A stretch of 64,000 nucleotides of DNA from assembly GCA_023014365.1 (NCBI GenBank), contig JAEBUN010000018.1, forward strand, positions 496,001-560,000, read 5' to 3'. Position numbers and translations under genes: made by a program. The number at the start of each line of letters is the position of its first letter. Position 1 is the stretch's first letter. Shown here one piece after another: positions 23,584 through 39,024 of the stretch. A model generated the notes under the pieces. The model did no database searches. It saw only the letters and a program-made list of their open reading frames with translations, and was not told where the DNA came from. The stretch is from Lepiota brunneoincarnata (taxonomy: Eukaryota > Basidiomycota > Agaricomycetes > Agaricales > Agaricaceae).

Positions 23584-25622
23584 CTAACACTTGATGAAAT
23601 TACCGACGATCATACTCGGAATGCCCCATTTATCTCTCCGGATCGTAAACGAAAAGCAGCAATTGATGAATCCCTCTTCCATCGGCTGTTCGTCCTTTTT
23701 GCTATCCTTCGGAGGGGAAGCTGCTGGGTTTTGATTGAGAACTGGTTTGTAGCGAAGCACACAGGAGGTTAGGACGGCTTTTTGGCTTGAATCGAAGGCC
23801 ACGTGTCCGTATTTCTGTCACAAGTGAAGGAGTCAATGAACGAAGGAATCGGTAGTCTAGGAGTTTGGAGCCAGGACAGGGGAAAATTCACCTCCCAGTA
23901 GTTGACAGCCGATTCTTCTGCCATGAGTTCATAAATACACAGTCGCCCCTGTGATCATTAAGGGGTGAGGTGATTGGCGGTGATATGCAGATGATCCCAC
24001 ACTTACATCACGCATCATATACCCATCAACTCCCACTAGCTCACTGAACTCCCTGTTGCCTTTATAGATCTCTCCTGTACGCCGCCAGAGACACGCCGGC
24101 ACCCCCATGGCTGAAAAGACACGATCGTAGTCGAGGAGCATACGCTCAAATGCTTCTTCGATGAAGACTAGGTCCTAAGTGCGATTTTCCTGTTGGTTTG
24201 AAAACGGAAACAAGGGCGGAGATAAATACCAAGTCACGTAATGTCTGTGCAATGGCCTGAGACCGACGTCAGATGTCTGTGTTGTTTATAGGTCAAGCGA
24301 ACATACCCTGAACTTCGGTCTCAGCACGGAGAGGGGTTGAAGTATTTGCTGTTTCGATTCTTGGGAAACACTGGAAGCATGATATGAGAGGGGCGTTACA
24401 TGCGAAAGGGCGGACTGACTCACTTCCTGTCCATCCACCTCGATAGACGAGCGTACCCTTTCACGTAGTTATATGGTTTCAAAAGGCCAGCCTCGTATTT
24501 ACTCCTGATGACCCGATTGAGACGCTCGTCTCTGGACCCAGACTCCTGGTCTGCAGCTGTGAGCAAGAATTTTTCTGTCTTAGTTGCCGAAGGGAGAATG
24601 GCCTCTGTGGATGACTTGTCTGCGGCGCTGCTATCGCTAGCCGTGATGGCGGAGGTCTGAGTAGTAGTAGTGGCACTTGGTGTCCCCTCAAGGGCGGACA
24701 CCGTAGCTGCGGCCGTGGTAGCTGTGGCATTTGAGCTGAAGGACGTTGATGTCATTATGGAGGATGGAAGTGTTGCCGGAGGAGTAGAGAATAATCCATC
24801 ATCCAGGGTCTCTAGGAAATCACTGCGTACGATAAGTACGTGTACGGGCAGGCGGCGGAGAGTAAGAAGCTTCACGCGACGTACGTGAGGACCGAAAATT
24901 CATTCCCGAGGGTCTCTGGCTGGTACATGAAATTCGTTTGAGGGACGGGTAGCGGCCAGGCAGTGGAAGCAGTGGGTGGCGGTCCTTGATAGACAGGCAC
25001 TATTGGAACGAAGTCAAAATAGCGACAGATCAACAAAAGATACAACTCACCTGGCGCAAATGTCCTCCCTAGTTCAACATTTGGTGTGTTTGTGGAGGCC
25101 ACAGGCGATTTTTCTGATAGCTTTGGTTTCCTCTCATCATGGCAGAGATGGCCAATTTCCCGCTTGATACTGTGGCATACAGACAATGGGTGTGCGTAAC
25201 CAAGCTCTCGAGTCCTCCAGTGCTCACCAACGTTGACAAGGTCTTCCTTCATCGCAGGTCATATGGCTCCTCCGGCAGTACAGGCAGGCGTGGTTGACCT
25301 TCCTTCTCTTCGTCGTCTTCTTTTTCCTTCCAGCATCATCATCGGGCTGAGGGCTCGTGGTAGCTGCATTGCTTGTGCTGGCGATGGCCCCAGGCCGCTC
25401 GGCGCCAGCGGAGGTAGTTGCAGCCGATGTCGAGGTCGATGCATGGGCCTGTGTTGAGTTGTTATGTGTCGTCGCAGGCGCCGACATCGATGACGGGATA
25501 GAAGATTGTGTCGTTGTTGGTGGTGAGGAGGTCGAGCGACTTGAGCGCGCGACAAAGGGCCGGTGGCGGGACCCCGGATACCGAACCCTAAAAATGTCCG
25601 GCGCCATTATGATGCGACACAT
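23584..25622 (-). CDS. ERT1: Zn2Cys6 transcription factor with PAS domain, ERT1/AcuK type
   Basis: Nuclear regulator; family members (ERT1, AcuK) activate gluconeogenesis and respond to non-fermentable carbon. The first exon encodes a low-complexity Ser/Thr/Ala N-terminus and the start of the zinc cluster, HACLYCRRSHMTCDEGRPCQ. An intron splits the fifth Cys codon (TG|T), and the cluster continues CIKREIGHLCHDE. Spacing is CX2CX6CX5CX2CX8C, as in binuclear zinc clusters. Later exons carry FSVLTDFLETLDD, LRPKFRAIAQTLRDLDLVFI, then a PAS-like sensor region (DYDRVFSAMGVPACLWRRTG, KGNREFSELVGV). The last exon ends GNFIKC at 23584. At least seven short GT-AG introns are needed. Start ATG 25622 is the first in frame; a downstream Met (MSAPATT) is a plausible alternative. 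The order of zinc cluster then PAS is diagnostic. Confidence 0.9.
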
Positions 25623-26110
25623 CGCAAAAGCGATAACTCATATCTCATGGATGGCAAGTTCAAATTAGACAGAGGACTACACGTAGTAATGTAGCGGTTG
25701 TTAGCCAGAGCCTGGATATTTCTATCTGCATGTTTCATTTGACTAACCCAAGGACCACGGTAAGGTACTGTGCCCTGAATCCCTCGGAGTCTGAAGGGTC
25801 CGACATGCCTTGACCAAACAGTTGACAAATTTGTTTGGAATCTCTTCTGTATCTCACAGTCAACCATTCGGCCTGGGGGTGCATTAGCCTCATGAATCAC
25901 TTGCATATTCGATCAGGCGCGTCAAAGTGGTCCAAAGTTGCGTTGACCAAGGTCATTAACGGCCTGCCATCGACAAAGGCATCGATGACACGAAGACATC
26001 GTTAAACAGAGAAATTCGCAAACGCGTTAGACTGTCTAGAACGCGATACGGCTGGGATGTGACACGACGCGAGCAGTCACAGTCACCAAAACGCTAGCAC
26101 TCTATCCACC
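25623..26110. other. intergenic between divergent genes
   Basis: Upstream region shared by the ERT1-like gene (minus) and the F-box gene (plus). No clear TATA box or repeat. Confidence 0.4.
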
Positions 26111-27689
26111 ATGTCCTCCCCTGGCTGTGTTCCAGTTCCAGACACTGATGACATTGCATCCCTTAAGCGAGAGATCGCCAACTTAGAATCCCTCGGACTC
26201 GGACAGAAACGAGCTATGCTCTGCCAACAGCTCAACTACCACTGCTCGGCAACACGCAGCCTCGCTCCAGAAACTCTCTCCCGTATCTTCCTGTATGCGG
26301 CACCCCCGCCAGATATCAGGGCCCGCCTCTCCGAGCTCTGCCCACCCGACAGGTGGCCTCCAGGGTGCCACCATCTTCCCATCCATTTCTACAAAATTTG
26401 TTCCCAATGGTACCATATTATACGATCCACACCCCAACTCTGGACATCCCTCATTCTCGTTGTCCGCAATTTCATCCAGCCTTCAGCTCCTCCAACTATA
26501 TTTACTCAACGTCAAGAACCTTTCTACCTCACTAGAGCTTAGGGTCAACATTGGAACCGGATCGGCCGGGTACGCCGCCACCACTCACACGGAATTGGGA
26601 CAGAAATACCGTCGTTCTCTTCATCGCTTCGAGGAATTGCACGATGTTATTTTTAAACCTGAAAACGCGCAGCGGATTAAGGTGCTAGGATTAATGATCC
26701 CCGAAGAAGCATGGTCTCCCCTTAGCTTCGACAACTTCCCAAGACTCGAAGAGCTCCACTTTTACTGTCCCAATGGGCTGAAACTAATATCTCTCATGCA
26801 CCTCAATGCCCCTGCTCTTCACAAAGTAGTCTTCAAGAACACAACCCTCTCGATGACTCAGCCTGAGAAATTTGCATGGTCGGATAGCGTCGCGGTGGCA
26901 TACCTGCTTTGGATTCCCACCAGCGACTGCCTAATACTTCTAACCCTTTGTCGAAATCTCGTCGAATTCCGAGCAAGAGAAAGTAGAGAACCCGATCTTG
27001 ATGTTGACGGCCCAAAACTAGGCGAGGAGCTCATTCTTCCGAAGCTCAAGATCCTCGAATGGGCGTGTTTAGAGGATCCATGGACTATAGCGCTCTTGAA
27101 GCACGTCCGAGCACCAGGATTACTCACATTTGGTCGGGGTAGAGAATCTTTTTTTGCACGGGATGAATTAGTCGGGTTTTTCGAGCGGCTACCGCACACA
27201 TTGACCAATTTGGAACTTTGTTCATTCACCGGCGATCCCCTCGATATGAATTTCGATTGGGACATTTTCCAATATCTCCCCAACCTTACTAAACTCACTT
27301 TCAACCAATGCTCGCTCCTCAGCGTGGCTCAAGCGTTCATCAACCTTGAACCGTCGGCCGACTTACCCGCTTTGGCAGAGATTTGCATCGTGGACGGACC
27401 CGAAACGGAAGAGCATTATACTGACTATCGAAAGGATAGCGCTTCTGTTCGGCTTGCGTTTTTGGAGATGGCCGAGAATCAGTGGATGTCGGGATTTCAG
27501 GATGCCTTAAAGTTGAGTGTGGAGGGCCAGTGTCTTGACTGGGGGGACGTGGGGGGAGCATGGGTACGCAGATTAGTCAGAAGGGATCTCATGTTGGAGA
27601 TATATGAGGATGAATACTTGGAGGACATTTATGATGCGCATGACGACGATAGCTCTAGCTCTGATTCCGATTACTCATTCTCTTCATGA
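26111..27689 (+). CDS. F-box protein, array copy 1, with a frameshift
   Basis: Probable SCF-type F-box protein. It begins at ATG 26111 with a heptad-like stretch (LKREIANLESLGLGQKRAML), then an F-box-like segment near residues 40-120: LAPETLSRIFLYAAPPP, CSQWYHIIRSTPQLWTSL. The frame from 26111 runs into a stop at 26540. The protein homology continues one frame over, from about 26475 (SLQLLQLYLLNVKNL) to 27689. No intron with GT-AG and fungal length fits the switch, so a one-base indel around 26458-26475 is implied. The C-terminal ~400 residues are LRR-like (for example LTNLELCS, LPNLTKLTFN) and end in an acidic/Ser tail. Either it is a pseudogene by frameshift or the read has an error there. 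It is the best-preserved of three tandem copies. Confidence 0.7.
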
Positions 27690-27739
27690 CGACGAGGAAC
27701 AGCCGAGAGTGGATATGCCTGATGCTGAATTTAAATACT

Positions 27740-29490
27740 GTCATGTGGACGGCTCCGAAATTGGATGGGCTCTCGTCTGCATCCCAACTCTGGACACTCC
27801 TCGTCATTGATGTCGCAGACATCGAAACTCACCCTCATGTCGAAAATCGGGTATCTATCCTTGCGTTGCCGTGTTCCAGCCAAAAAACTCACGGAACGAC
27901 ACTGCATCTCATTAAAAGAGAAGCTGCCAGTCTAGAATCCCGCTTACCACACCCACAAGGTGACGTTACATTCCGTAAATGAATGAAAAGTCGTCAATCC
28001 TTGGACTCGTCGAACTCAGACGGAGACGAGCCATGCTCCTCCAACAAGTCAACTCCCATCTCTCGACAGCCTCCCTACGGAACTACTCTCCCTTATCATC
28101 CGATATGTGGTGCCTCCTCCAGACATTAGCTCTTATACCCTTCGTCTTGATACGCATGAGCTCCGCCCGCCCTGCCTTGTTGGAGCAGATCTAAGGGATG
28201 AACACTCTCCCGTATCTTCCAGTATGCCGCACCTCCGCCAGACACCAGGCCTTCAGGGCCCACCTCCCCGGGCTCTACCTGCCCGATAAACAGCCTCCGG
28301 AGCACCACCACCCTCCCATCCAATTCTCCAAAATTTGCTCCTAATGTTACCATATCATACAATCCACGCCCCAACTCTGGACATCCCTCGTCCTCATTGT
28401 CCAGTGGAATAGAAACCTTTCATCGAGCCTTGAACTCCTCCGGCTATTTATTTACTCAACGTCAAGAACCTTTCCTTCTCACTCGGGCCCAGGGCCAAAA
28501 TCGGAACCGGGTCGGTCCTGCACCTCCTATCCCCTCATAGAGTCAGGACAGGAATGCAGACATTTTCTTCGCTTCGCTGAATTCCACGGTGTCATTTTTA
28601 AACCTGAAAAACGCGCAGCGGATTAAGGTGCTAGGATTAATGATCCACGAAGAAGCATGGTCTCCCTTTAGCTTCGACAACTTCCCGAGGCTCGAAGAGC
28701 TCCGCTTTTACACTCCCATTGGACTGAAACCAAAATCTCTCACTCGTTTCAATGCCCGCGCTCTTCATAAAAATCATCTTTACGAACACTGTCTTCTCGA
28801 TGACTCAGCCTGAGAAATTTGCATAGTCGGATAGCGTCGCGGTGACACATCGCGGCCTGAAGCTAGGGGAGGAGCTGGTTCTTCCGAGGCTCAAGGTCAT
28901 CGAATGGGTATGTTTAGGGAATCCGTGGACTATAGCGTTCTTAAAGCACGTGGGAGCGCCAGGATTACTCACATTTGGTTGGGTAGAGAATCCTTTTTTG
29001 CATGGGATGAACTAGTCGGGTTTTTCGAGCGGCTCCCGCACACGTCAACCAACTTGAAAATCTGTTCATTCACTGGCGATTTCATTAACACGGAGTTCGA
29101 TTTGGACATTTTCCGATGCCTCCCCAACATTACTAAACTCACTTTCAACCAATTCTCCTTTTCCAACGTGGTTCAAGCATTCAACGACATTGAGTCGGTG
29201 GCCTGCTTATCTGCTTTGGCAGAAATTTGCATCGTGGGCGGACCCAGAATGGAGGAGTGGTATACCAACCATCAAGAGAATGATGCTGTTGTTCGGTGTG
29301 GCTTTTTGGGGATGGCCGAGACGCGGGATTAGGATCTCAGAATGGCTTAAAGTTGGGTGTGGAGGGCCTATGTTTTCACTGGGGTTTTGGAGATGGAGCA
29401 TGGGTACGCGACTAGTCAGCAGGGGTCTCAAGTTGGAGATATTTGAGAATGGATACTTGAAGGAGGACCGACCCGGAATGGGGATGGTCG
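27740..29490 (+). pseudogene. F-box protein, array copy 2, heavily decayed
   Basis: Pieces of the same F-box family in order but in different frames. A stray fragment of the PQLWTSL region lies at about 27770-27815. The N-terminal helix and F-box region follow at 27979-28420 (LGLVELRRRRAMLLQQVN), then NAQRIKVLGLMI at about 28605, FFERLPHTSTNL at about 29010 and LPNITKLTFNQ at about 29120. Stops and indels break it in many places and a stretch of the middle is deleted. The nucleotide match to copy 1 is still high near 28600-28700, so the duplication is fairly recent. Confidence 0.8.
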
Positions 29491-29519
29491 TGTGACTGAC
29501 GGAAAAACAGTTGTGTTCT

Positions 29520-30558
29520 TGACCGCCTTGCTGAATTTTACCATATCATCTTCGAGCCCAAGAACGCGGAGCGGATCAAGGTGCTTTGGCTGAGGATGCC
29601 CCTGGGACCGTGGCCTTGTCCTATCTTTGGCGACTTTCCGAGACTCGAAGCGCTCCACCTTTTCAGTCTCAATGAAGTTGGACACCTATCTCTTGATCAC
29701 TTCAATGCGCCTCGTCTCAACAAGATTATCGCCATGGGCATAGCCTTATTGGTGTCCGGGGCCGGGGAGCTCGTACGGTTGGACAATGTCACAGTGGTAA
29801 ACCTGTTTCGTACCCCCCTCAACAAATGCCTGGGACTTCTAACCCTTTGTCAAAATCTCGTCGAGTTCCGGGCGAGGGCGAGTGAGGAGTCCAATGCGCT
29901 GGACGGTTGCAGGCTGGTGCTGAGCGAGGAACTTGTTCTTTCGAAGCTCAGGGTCCTCGAATGGACGTGTTTTCATGACCTATGGAACACATTGTTCTTG
30001 AAGTACATCCGGGCACCGGGGTTACGCACACTCGTTTGGAGCTCAGATGCCTTTTCTGGACGGGATGAAGTCGTCAGCTTTTTCAGGCAGCTCCCGCACG
30101 CGATAACCAACCTTGAACTTTCCGCGTTCATCGGCAGTCCCTATGAGATGGATTTTGAATGGAACAATTTCCAATACCTCCCTAATGTCACTAGGCTCAT
30201 CCTCAGCCAATGCTCCCTTACAAACTTGGTCCAAGTATTCGAAAAGCTTGAATTGGCAATCTGCTTGCCTGCTTTGGCACAGATTTACATCGCCGGGAAA
30301 CCCGAAAGGGAAGACCTTAGATCTGCTGATGATAATGGGGATACCTTTCGGCTTGTATTTCGGGAGATGGTCGAGGCACGGTGGGAAGGATTCCGGAATG
30401 GATTGAAGTTGAATATAGAGGACCGGTGTTTGGGCTGGGGACCTGAGGATGGAGTGTGGGTATGCAAATTAGTTGGAAAAGGACTCAAGCTGGAGATCTT
30501 TGAGGATGGGCACTTGGTGGAGGGTCTTTTCGATGTGGATAACGACGATAGCAACTGA
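29520..30558 (+). CDS. F-box protein, array copy 3, lacking the F-box
   Basis: An uninterrupted frame (ATG 29581, 325 residues; homology begins near 29530 with the VIFEPKNAERIKVL motif) matches the LRR-like C-terminal two-thirds of array copy 1: FPRLEALHLFSLNE, LTLCQNLVEFRARASEE, LPHAITNLELSAF and LPNVTRLILSQCSL, ending in an acidic DVDNDDSN. The N-terminal helix and F-box are missing. It is therefore 5'-truncated, yet has kept its frame while copy 2 has not. It may make an LRR-only protein or be a young pseudogene. Nucleotide divergence from copy 1 is larger than that of copy 2. Confidence 0.65.
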
Positions 30559-30917
30559 CTTTGGTTCGACCCTGTCTGCTGGGTAAATATACAGGACTGG
30601 ACCGCTTAATAAAGCAAAGTATGGCCAAGGAAATAAGCTTATTAATCTTGTGCACAATTTCCATGTTTCTATGGATGGATTAGCCTTGATTCCGAGCCGG
30701 TTGACAGCTGGAGACTTCAGATATCGGACTTGCTAAAAATTGCGCACTTGGAAAGAAATAATGCAACATACAGTAGCATACAACGAAGAACTCATAGAAA
30801 TACAGTTCATTACTGGGAAATGGACACAAAAACCAAGTTGAACAAGGAATCACGGACAAGATCGTGCGAAAGTAAGGTAGTGTGGTTAGCAGTCTAGATC
30901 CTCCAGTTTGATGGGTT
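30559..30917. other. short intergenic between convergent genes
   Basis: 3' flanks of F-box copy 3 and the GH1 gene, AT-rich around 30600-30860. No other feature is seen. Confidence 0.4.
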
Positions 30918-34097
<3,180 letters not shown>

Positions 34098-35491
34098 ATG
34101 TCAAACGTACCTGGTATCGCGATCTTAGGCGCAGGCATCTTTGCAAAAGAAGGTTCGTATCAACCGCGCAGCCCAATCTATCAGGAATTCGAGCGTTCCC
34201 AGCTGCAAAGCCCTGTCTGATGAAAACTCACACACACAGCTCATTTACCTGCCCTTGCGGCCCTCGGGGGCTCAGCACCACCACTTAAGGCCGTATATTC
34301 GCGTTCCGAAAAGAGTGCCCAGGAACTCGCCCAAGCAGCAACAGCGATCTTGAACCTGCCCGGCCCGGTTTCGGTCTATCATGACGGAGACGACTCTACA
34401 AACCTTGACGCATTACTCGCGAGATCTGATATCATGGCAGTTTTCATAGTCTTGCCCATCACACTCCAGCCTTCTATCGTCTCCAAGGCCCTGGCAGCAG
34501 GGAAACACGTACTTAGCGAGAAGCCAGTTGCTCCGGATGTACAAGTTGGGCTGAAATTGATCTCTGACTTCAATACGAAATTCAAGGACAAGGGTTTGAT
34601 TTGGAGAGTTGCGGAGAACTATGAGGCAGAACCTGGCTTCCGAGCCGCCGGAGCTGCAATTCGCGCTGGCAAAATAGGGGAGGTTCAGTCCTTCAAGATC
34701 GCCGACGTGAATTATATCGACAAGAACTCAAAGTGGTATAAGACTCCATGGCGCACTGTTCCTGATGTAAGTGATTATTCCGTGAACCCGATACAATTCT
34801 ATGTTCTCATGATTCCAACCTCCTCGTGTGCAGTATCAAGGTGGATTCCTGGTAGGTTCCGTTAGTTACGCCACTCTATTCGCCAAATAATTCTCATTTC
34901 GCAGCTTGACGGCGGAGTGGTATGTGTCCACGAAACGTTTCCACTGGCTGATTTTTTCAATTTATTCCTAACTTACAGCACACTGCCGCCGCACTCAAAG
35001 TAATGCTCCCCCACCCACCCACGCACCTCTCAGCACTCGCCTCCCTCAATAAGGATTACCTAGCACCCCATGATACTATCCACGCTATCGTCAAAGCAGG
35101 CCCCAAGATTCACGGCATAACAGAGCTGACTTTCGCATTACCAACCCAATCCCGTCCAGCAGGAGACAAATTCGTCATTATGGGCTCGAATGGTTGGTTA
35201 TCTGTGAATCAGGTCTCCAAGCCGGGGACAGATGCCACTGTCTTTCGTGTAACGATTCGCTCGGTTGTCAAGTTGGAGGATGGGGCAGAAGAGGAAAAGG
35301 AAGAAGTCATTGAGGAACCCGTAATCGGTGTCCAGGCCGAGATCGCCAGTTTCTTTTCCGCTATCAATGGTCAGGATGATGGTCAAAATCTTGGAGATCC
35401 TCTTTCCGCGCTTGGAAATGTCGCTTTCATCCAAGCTTGCCTCAACAGCGGAGGGAGCGTAGTTGATTTAGAGCAGCTCATGAAAGGGTGA
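34098..35491 (+). CDS. Gfo/Idh/MocA-family NAD(P)-dependent oxidoreductase
   Basis: Cytosolic dehydrogenase acting on a sugar, inositol or related substrate; the exact substrate cannot be told. Start ATG 34098 (MSNVPG). The Rossmann fingerprint is IAILGAGIFAKE, interrupted by an intron before AHLPALAALGG. Next come VYSRSEKSA, then the family signature LAAGKHVLSEKPVA with the EKP Lys. The C-terminal domain has RVAENYEAEPGFRAA, GEVQSFKIAD and FLLDGGVHTAAALK, where the last His is the usual catalytic position. Introns: about 34152-34237 and three closely spaced ones at about 34769-34982, leaving two mini-exons (YQGGFL and LDGGV). Stop at 35491. The protein is about 390 residues, normal for the family. 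It is divergent with the GH1 gene, which suggests a sugar-use link. Confidence 0.85.
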
Positions 35492-37726
35492 TCGAGTGTC
35501 GTATGTACCATCTTTTCCGAGCCCTGCCTAGTTCAAAGTAGTTGACCCCATTGTGAAGGTGCCCATGATGAGGACAAAAACTGGAATGTTGATATACAGA
35601 TGTATGACCATACATACACCACGTAGTTTGTACCTTGAACAATAAAACCACTTGGACTTTTGCTCAGCAAGCTCGGTAATGTGCCATTGTCCTGCTACGG
35701 GCAATATATCAACATTAAGAGTCCTTGGTACGCATCAGAGGGCAGTTGATACAGAACGAATGGAAGCCCTGGTGGCCCGTATTTTTGCCCTGTGAGTAAT
35801 TTCTACCGCAACAGGGACTGGGTTAGTGTACGCCCTCGGTAAAACTCATGGCAGAAGTCACATCGACCTCGACGACAACATCATCTCAGATCATACCTAT
35901 CAGGCCCACCCTACATTTGCTATATCCCCGCCCGACCCAATCTGGCGCTCATAGCCTAGGCACTAAAGGGGTGTTACCTTGATGATCAGCGCTCCTGCAG
36001 CTTCTCGAGCCACTGAAAAATATTCGAGTATCATAGATAGTTGACTGCTCTATTAGCAGACTCGGGTACAAGAGCCTAATGCAAGCATTTCGCACCCACG
36101 CTCTTCAGGCCAGCGTGAGACACCGTGGGTATGATAGCTTCCCGGCACCTACCACGTTGACTTTGAAATAAGTCGCGGGACTCCTGAGCTTTTGCGTGTC
36201 ATGTACAGATGTCGGTGTATTTCTATAAAGTCTCTACCAACTCTGTGGTAGGTGGAGCTCAAGAGGTGGGGCGCCGGCGGTCTTGGCTCCATGCTGGATA
36301 AAAATAGAGAACACGAGTGCGCGACCCTGGAATAAGATTCCTGCTTTGATGTGCAATCCTCCCAGACTTGTTGTTGTTCGTCATGATGACGGTTTATCAT
36401 GTGGGCCCAAGGAAACTCGAGGATGACGTGATATTTCAATTCTATGTGCTACTTCCGCAGTCTAGCTTTTAGGGGGCTGGGCTCATTTGAACAAATTTGC
36501 GACGTGTTTTTGGTCCTTTCTTCCCCCAGAACAGTCTCTGTGAGAAAAACCCACCTTAACCTCGAACTGATGGACTTGCTTGTTGGAAGACCACTACCTG
36601 TCAGGGAGCTGCAGTGCCCATGTCACACTCGAACATAGAACGGCATCCCGACTGCCAGAACCATCGGTCGAGATCATTCCCCTTCTCGACAGTCGAGGAC
36701 GAAGTAACTGGTCTCTGTGCACCAAACCCGAAAGTGGGACTCTTCCTAGCAAAGTGATGTATTTTTATGATGGGGGTTGGTGACCGGCACCCTATGCGTT
36801 TGACGTACATGCATGTATATCCGACCGGTGATCCATCCGATCCTTTGGTCACTCATCGGACTACCCCGAAGGACTCTCGACAAGTGGACGAATCATGCGC
36901 AGTTGCGTTGACTTGCTACCTATCGATGCCTGCTACGTGATGCGTGCGTATGAGAAGGCAGAACAGAAGCAGGCAAGAATCGATCATCAAGGAAATATTA
37001 GTTCAAGCCGTTACTGACAGTTGATATTCTTAAGACAGGTTGAAGGCAGAAACCCCTGAGGCCTGTCGCGGACTTCTGGCACCACTACATTCACTCGCCG
37101 GAAAAACTTGGGTGGTACTGCGGAGGTTTTCTTTACTGTAACCAACTCTGCTTATGGGCAACGGCATTTTCCTTCGCTAGCTGCCAAACACTATGGTGTT
37201 GTTTATCCGCTGCTGGTGACCCTATTAGCTATATATAGTTCAGTGGTGAAACGAACGGTATTGGTGCTTCCGAAGAGTGAGTTCTCTGAGAATAGGGGCG
37301 TTGTGTACTGTTGGATGCCAGTTGGCTGCTCTTTGTCGGACTTATCTGTCTCACGTTGTCCACTGATCAGGCACCATAAGCCTGCCAGGTTGTGCTTCTT
37401 TGCAGCGAACACGAGTGAAGAATGGCTGGACATGTCTGCGTGTTCCATCATCTTGTTGTAGAAGATGTTCGGGAACAACTGAGAACGCGCCATTTATCCG
37501 ACAATGGAGCAGAGCGCAAGGGTCAAAATTGAATGAAATATCCACATTGAAATGGTACATGAAAGAAATCGGGAGATATAAACAGCTAGACGACGGGGCC
37601 CATCAAATGGTATGAACCTGCGCACTTTTTGTTTCGGCACCGAGATGTTACAGATACAGGGTTTCTTCGATCAAACACACATCACTTGCTCTTAGGCCTT
37701 TATCCTCCGCTCTTCACCGGTTCAAG
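35492..37726. other. 2.2 kb gene-poor region
   Basis: Short frames on both strands (for example 36149-36439, 36601-36852, 37108-37461, 37203-37493) lack recognisable domains, signal peptides or consistent splice sites. I see no repeats longer than about 15 nt. Confidence 0.5.
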
Positions 37727-38539
37727 TTACTTGGGAGGTGGAGTGGGTGGACCTGGATAATACCGATCAAGTCGAGACCATATGACTACTAATCAATTCT
37801 GGTTACCCACCGAATAAACCAGGTCTAGGAGGAGGGGTCGCAGGTGCGGAAGCCAGAAGAGGTGCAGGTGCCAGAAGGGGGTTCGCTGAGAAAAGGTAGG
37901 TAAGCCAACTCAGAGCTGGCAATCAGTTACGTACGCCTCCACTGGGCCCAGGCCGGCGCCTCTGGACGCGGCGGTTCAGGCATAGGCGCAGCAGATGTGG
38001 GTGCTACTGGCGGTGCCGACGGGGGTTGTCTGGCCTTGATTGCCTTCCTTTCAGGACGCTTTTGCACTACACGCCACCCGGGACGAGCTGGCGACGGAGG
38101 TTCTTCTAGCGCAGGTGGCGGGGGAGGCAGGGCATCTGGTGGAGGAGGCGCTTCAATCTGGTCGATCGGACTGGGATCAGGCGTACTGCCATTTCTCATA
38201 ACATGAACAGGACTCCCACCTTTGGCCTCCAATCTGGTGAGTATTCGCCCCCTGCACCATGTTTGGACTTGACTGCCATGAGCTCAGCGATCTCGCTGGC
38301 GAGAGAAGAGTAAGATCGGAAGGAGCGATATCGCCTGGGAACGCACTATTGTAATTGTCGTCTTTCGTCCCTCAGCTTTCCGACTTCCGCCAACAGAATC
38401 CTCACTTCACTCGCCAAGGCCTTGCTAAAGTCGTTAATATACCTAACTGACAGAGTCAAAAACTGAATTTCGCGCTACGTCAGGGTGCAAATGCCTACTT
38501 GGGTGGTGTGCCCGGATTATAGTTTGTTTTGTTGGCCAT
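37727..38539 (-). CDS. small coiled-coil and proline-rich protein, six exons
   Basis: Function unknown; I recall similar proteins in other mushrooms. Six exons join perfectly in frame: 38539-38499, 38442-38347, 38295-38220, 38157-37935, 37884-37811 and 37752-37727, giving about 178 residues. The N-terminus (MANKTNYNPGTPPKYINDF) leads to a coiled coil (about residues 17-55, with EVRILLAEVGKLRDERR), then GAGGEYSPDWRP. After that comes a Pro/Ala-rich tail with PPPPDALPPPPPALEEPP, the ordered-looking block GWRVVQKRPERKAIKARQ, and a terminal LFGPPTPPPK. The consistent intron phases across five introns are strong evidence that this is a real gene. A scaffold or adaptor role is a guess. Confidence 0.75.
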
Positions 38540-39024
38540 CCTTGAGGTATATCAAGCAGGTATGTGAGCCTGGAGGGTATATAATGATGGAGAATGGTGA
38601 GAGGGCGACTGGAGCCGCTGAACAGGCGTTCCCAGGCACGAGGCAGGGCGTTGTTCCGGTATCCATATTTGGCATGTCCTCCGGACTCCCCTCTCATGGG
38701 AGAATATTCCGGATAGTTTCAAAGACGACCGGGACCGGCGACTAGTGTTTCTCAGCATCTCCCATCGGGAGCTCTACTATCATAAACCCACCCAGAGTGT
38801 GAAGCGACAACTGTGCAGTGTTATTACGACCTCAAACAGTCGAAAAGCTGACTCAGTATGATAACTTGAATGACTCTTCAGAAGGATACATCACGGATAG
38901 ATTATAACCTTGGACCTGGGTATTTCTCCGCAGTCAGACCGGCCGGGAGCATCCGAAACTAAATTCCATCCCATGACTTATTATCCAGTGCAGAGCAGGG
39001 ATACGTCCTTGGTGACAACTAGCC
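38540..39024. other. intergenic upstream of the esterase array
   Basis: The last ~100 nt resemble the regions upstream of the other three esterase copies (shared AGCAGGGATACG element just before the start). Nothing else is seen. Confidence 0.5.

Noticed and set aside
37927..38232. Single-exon proline-rich protein starting with TTG at 38232
   Set aside because: The frame opens at a non-ATG codon and includes an intron. The six-exon model from ATG 38539 explains it better.
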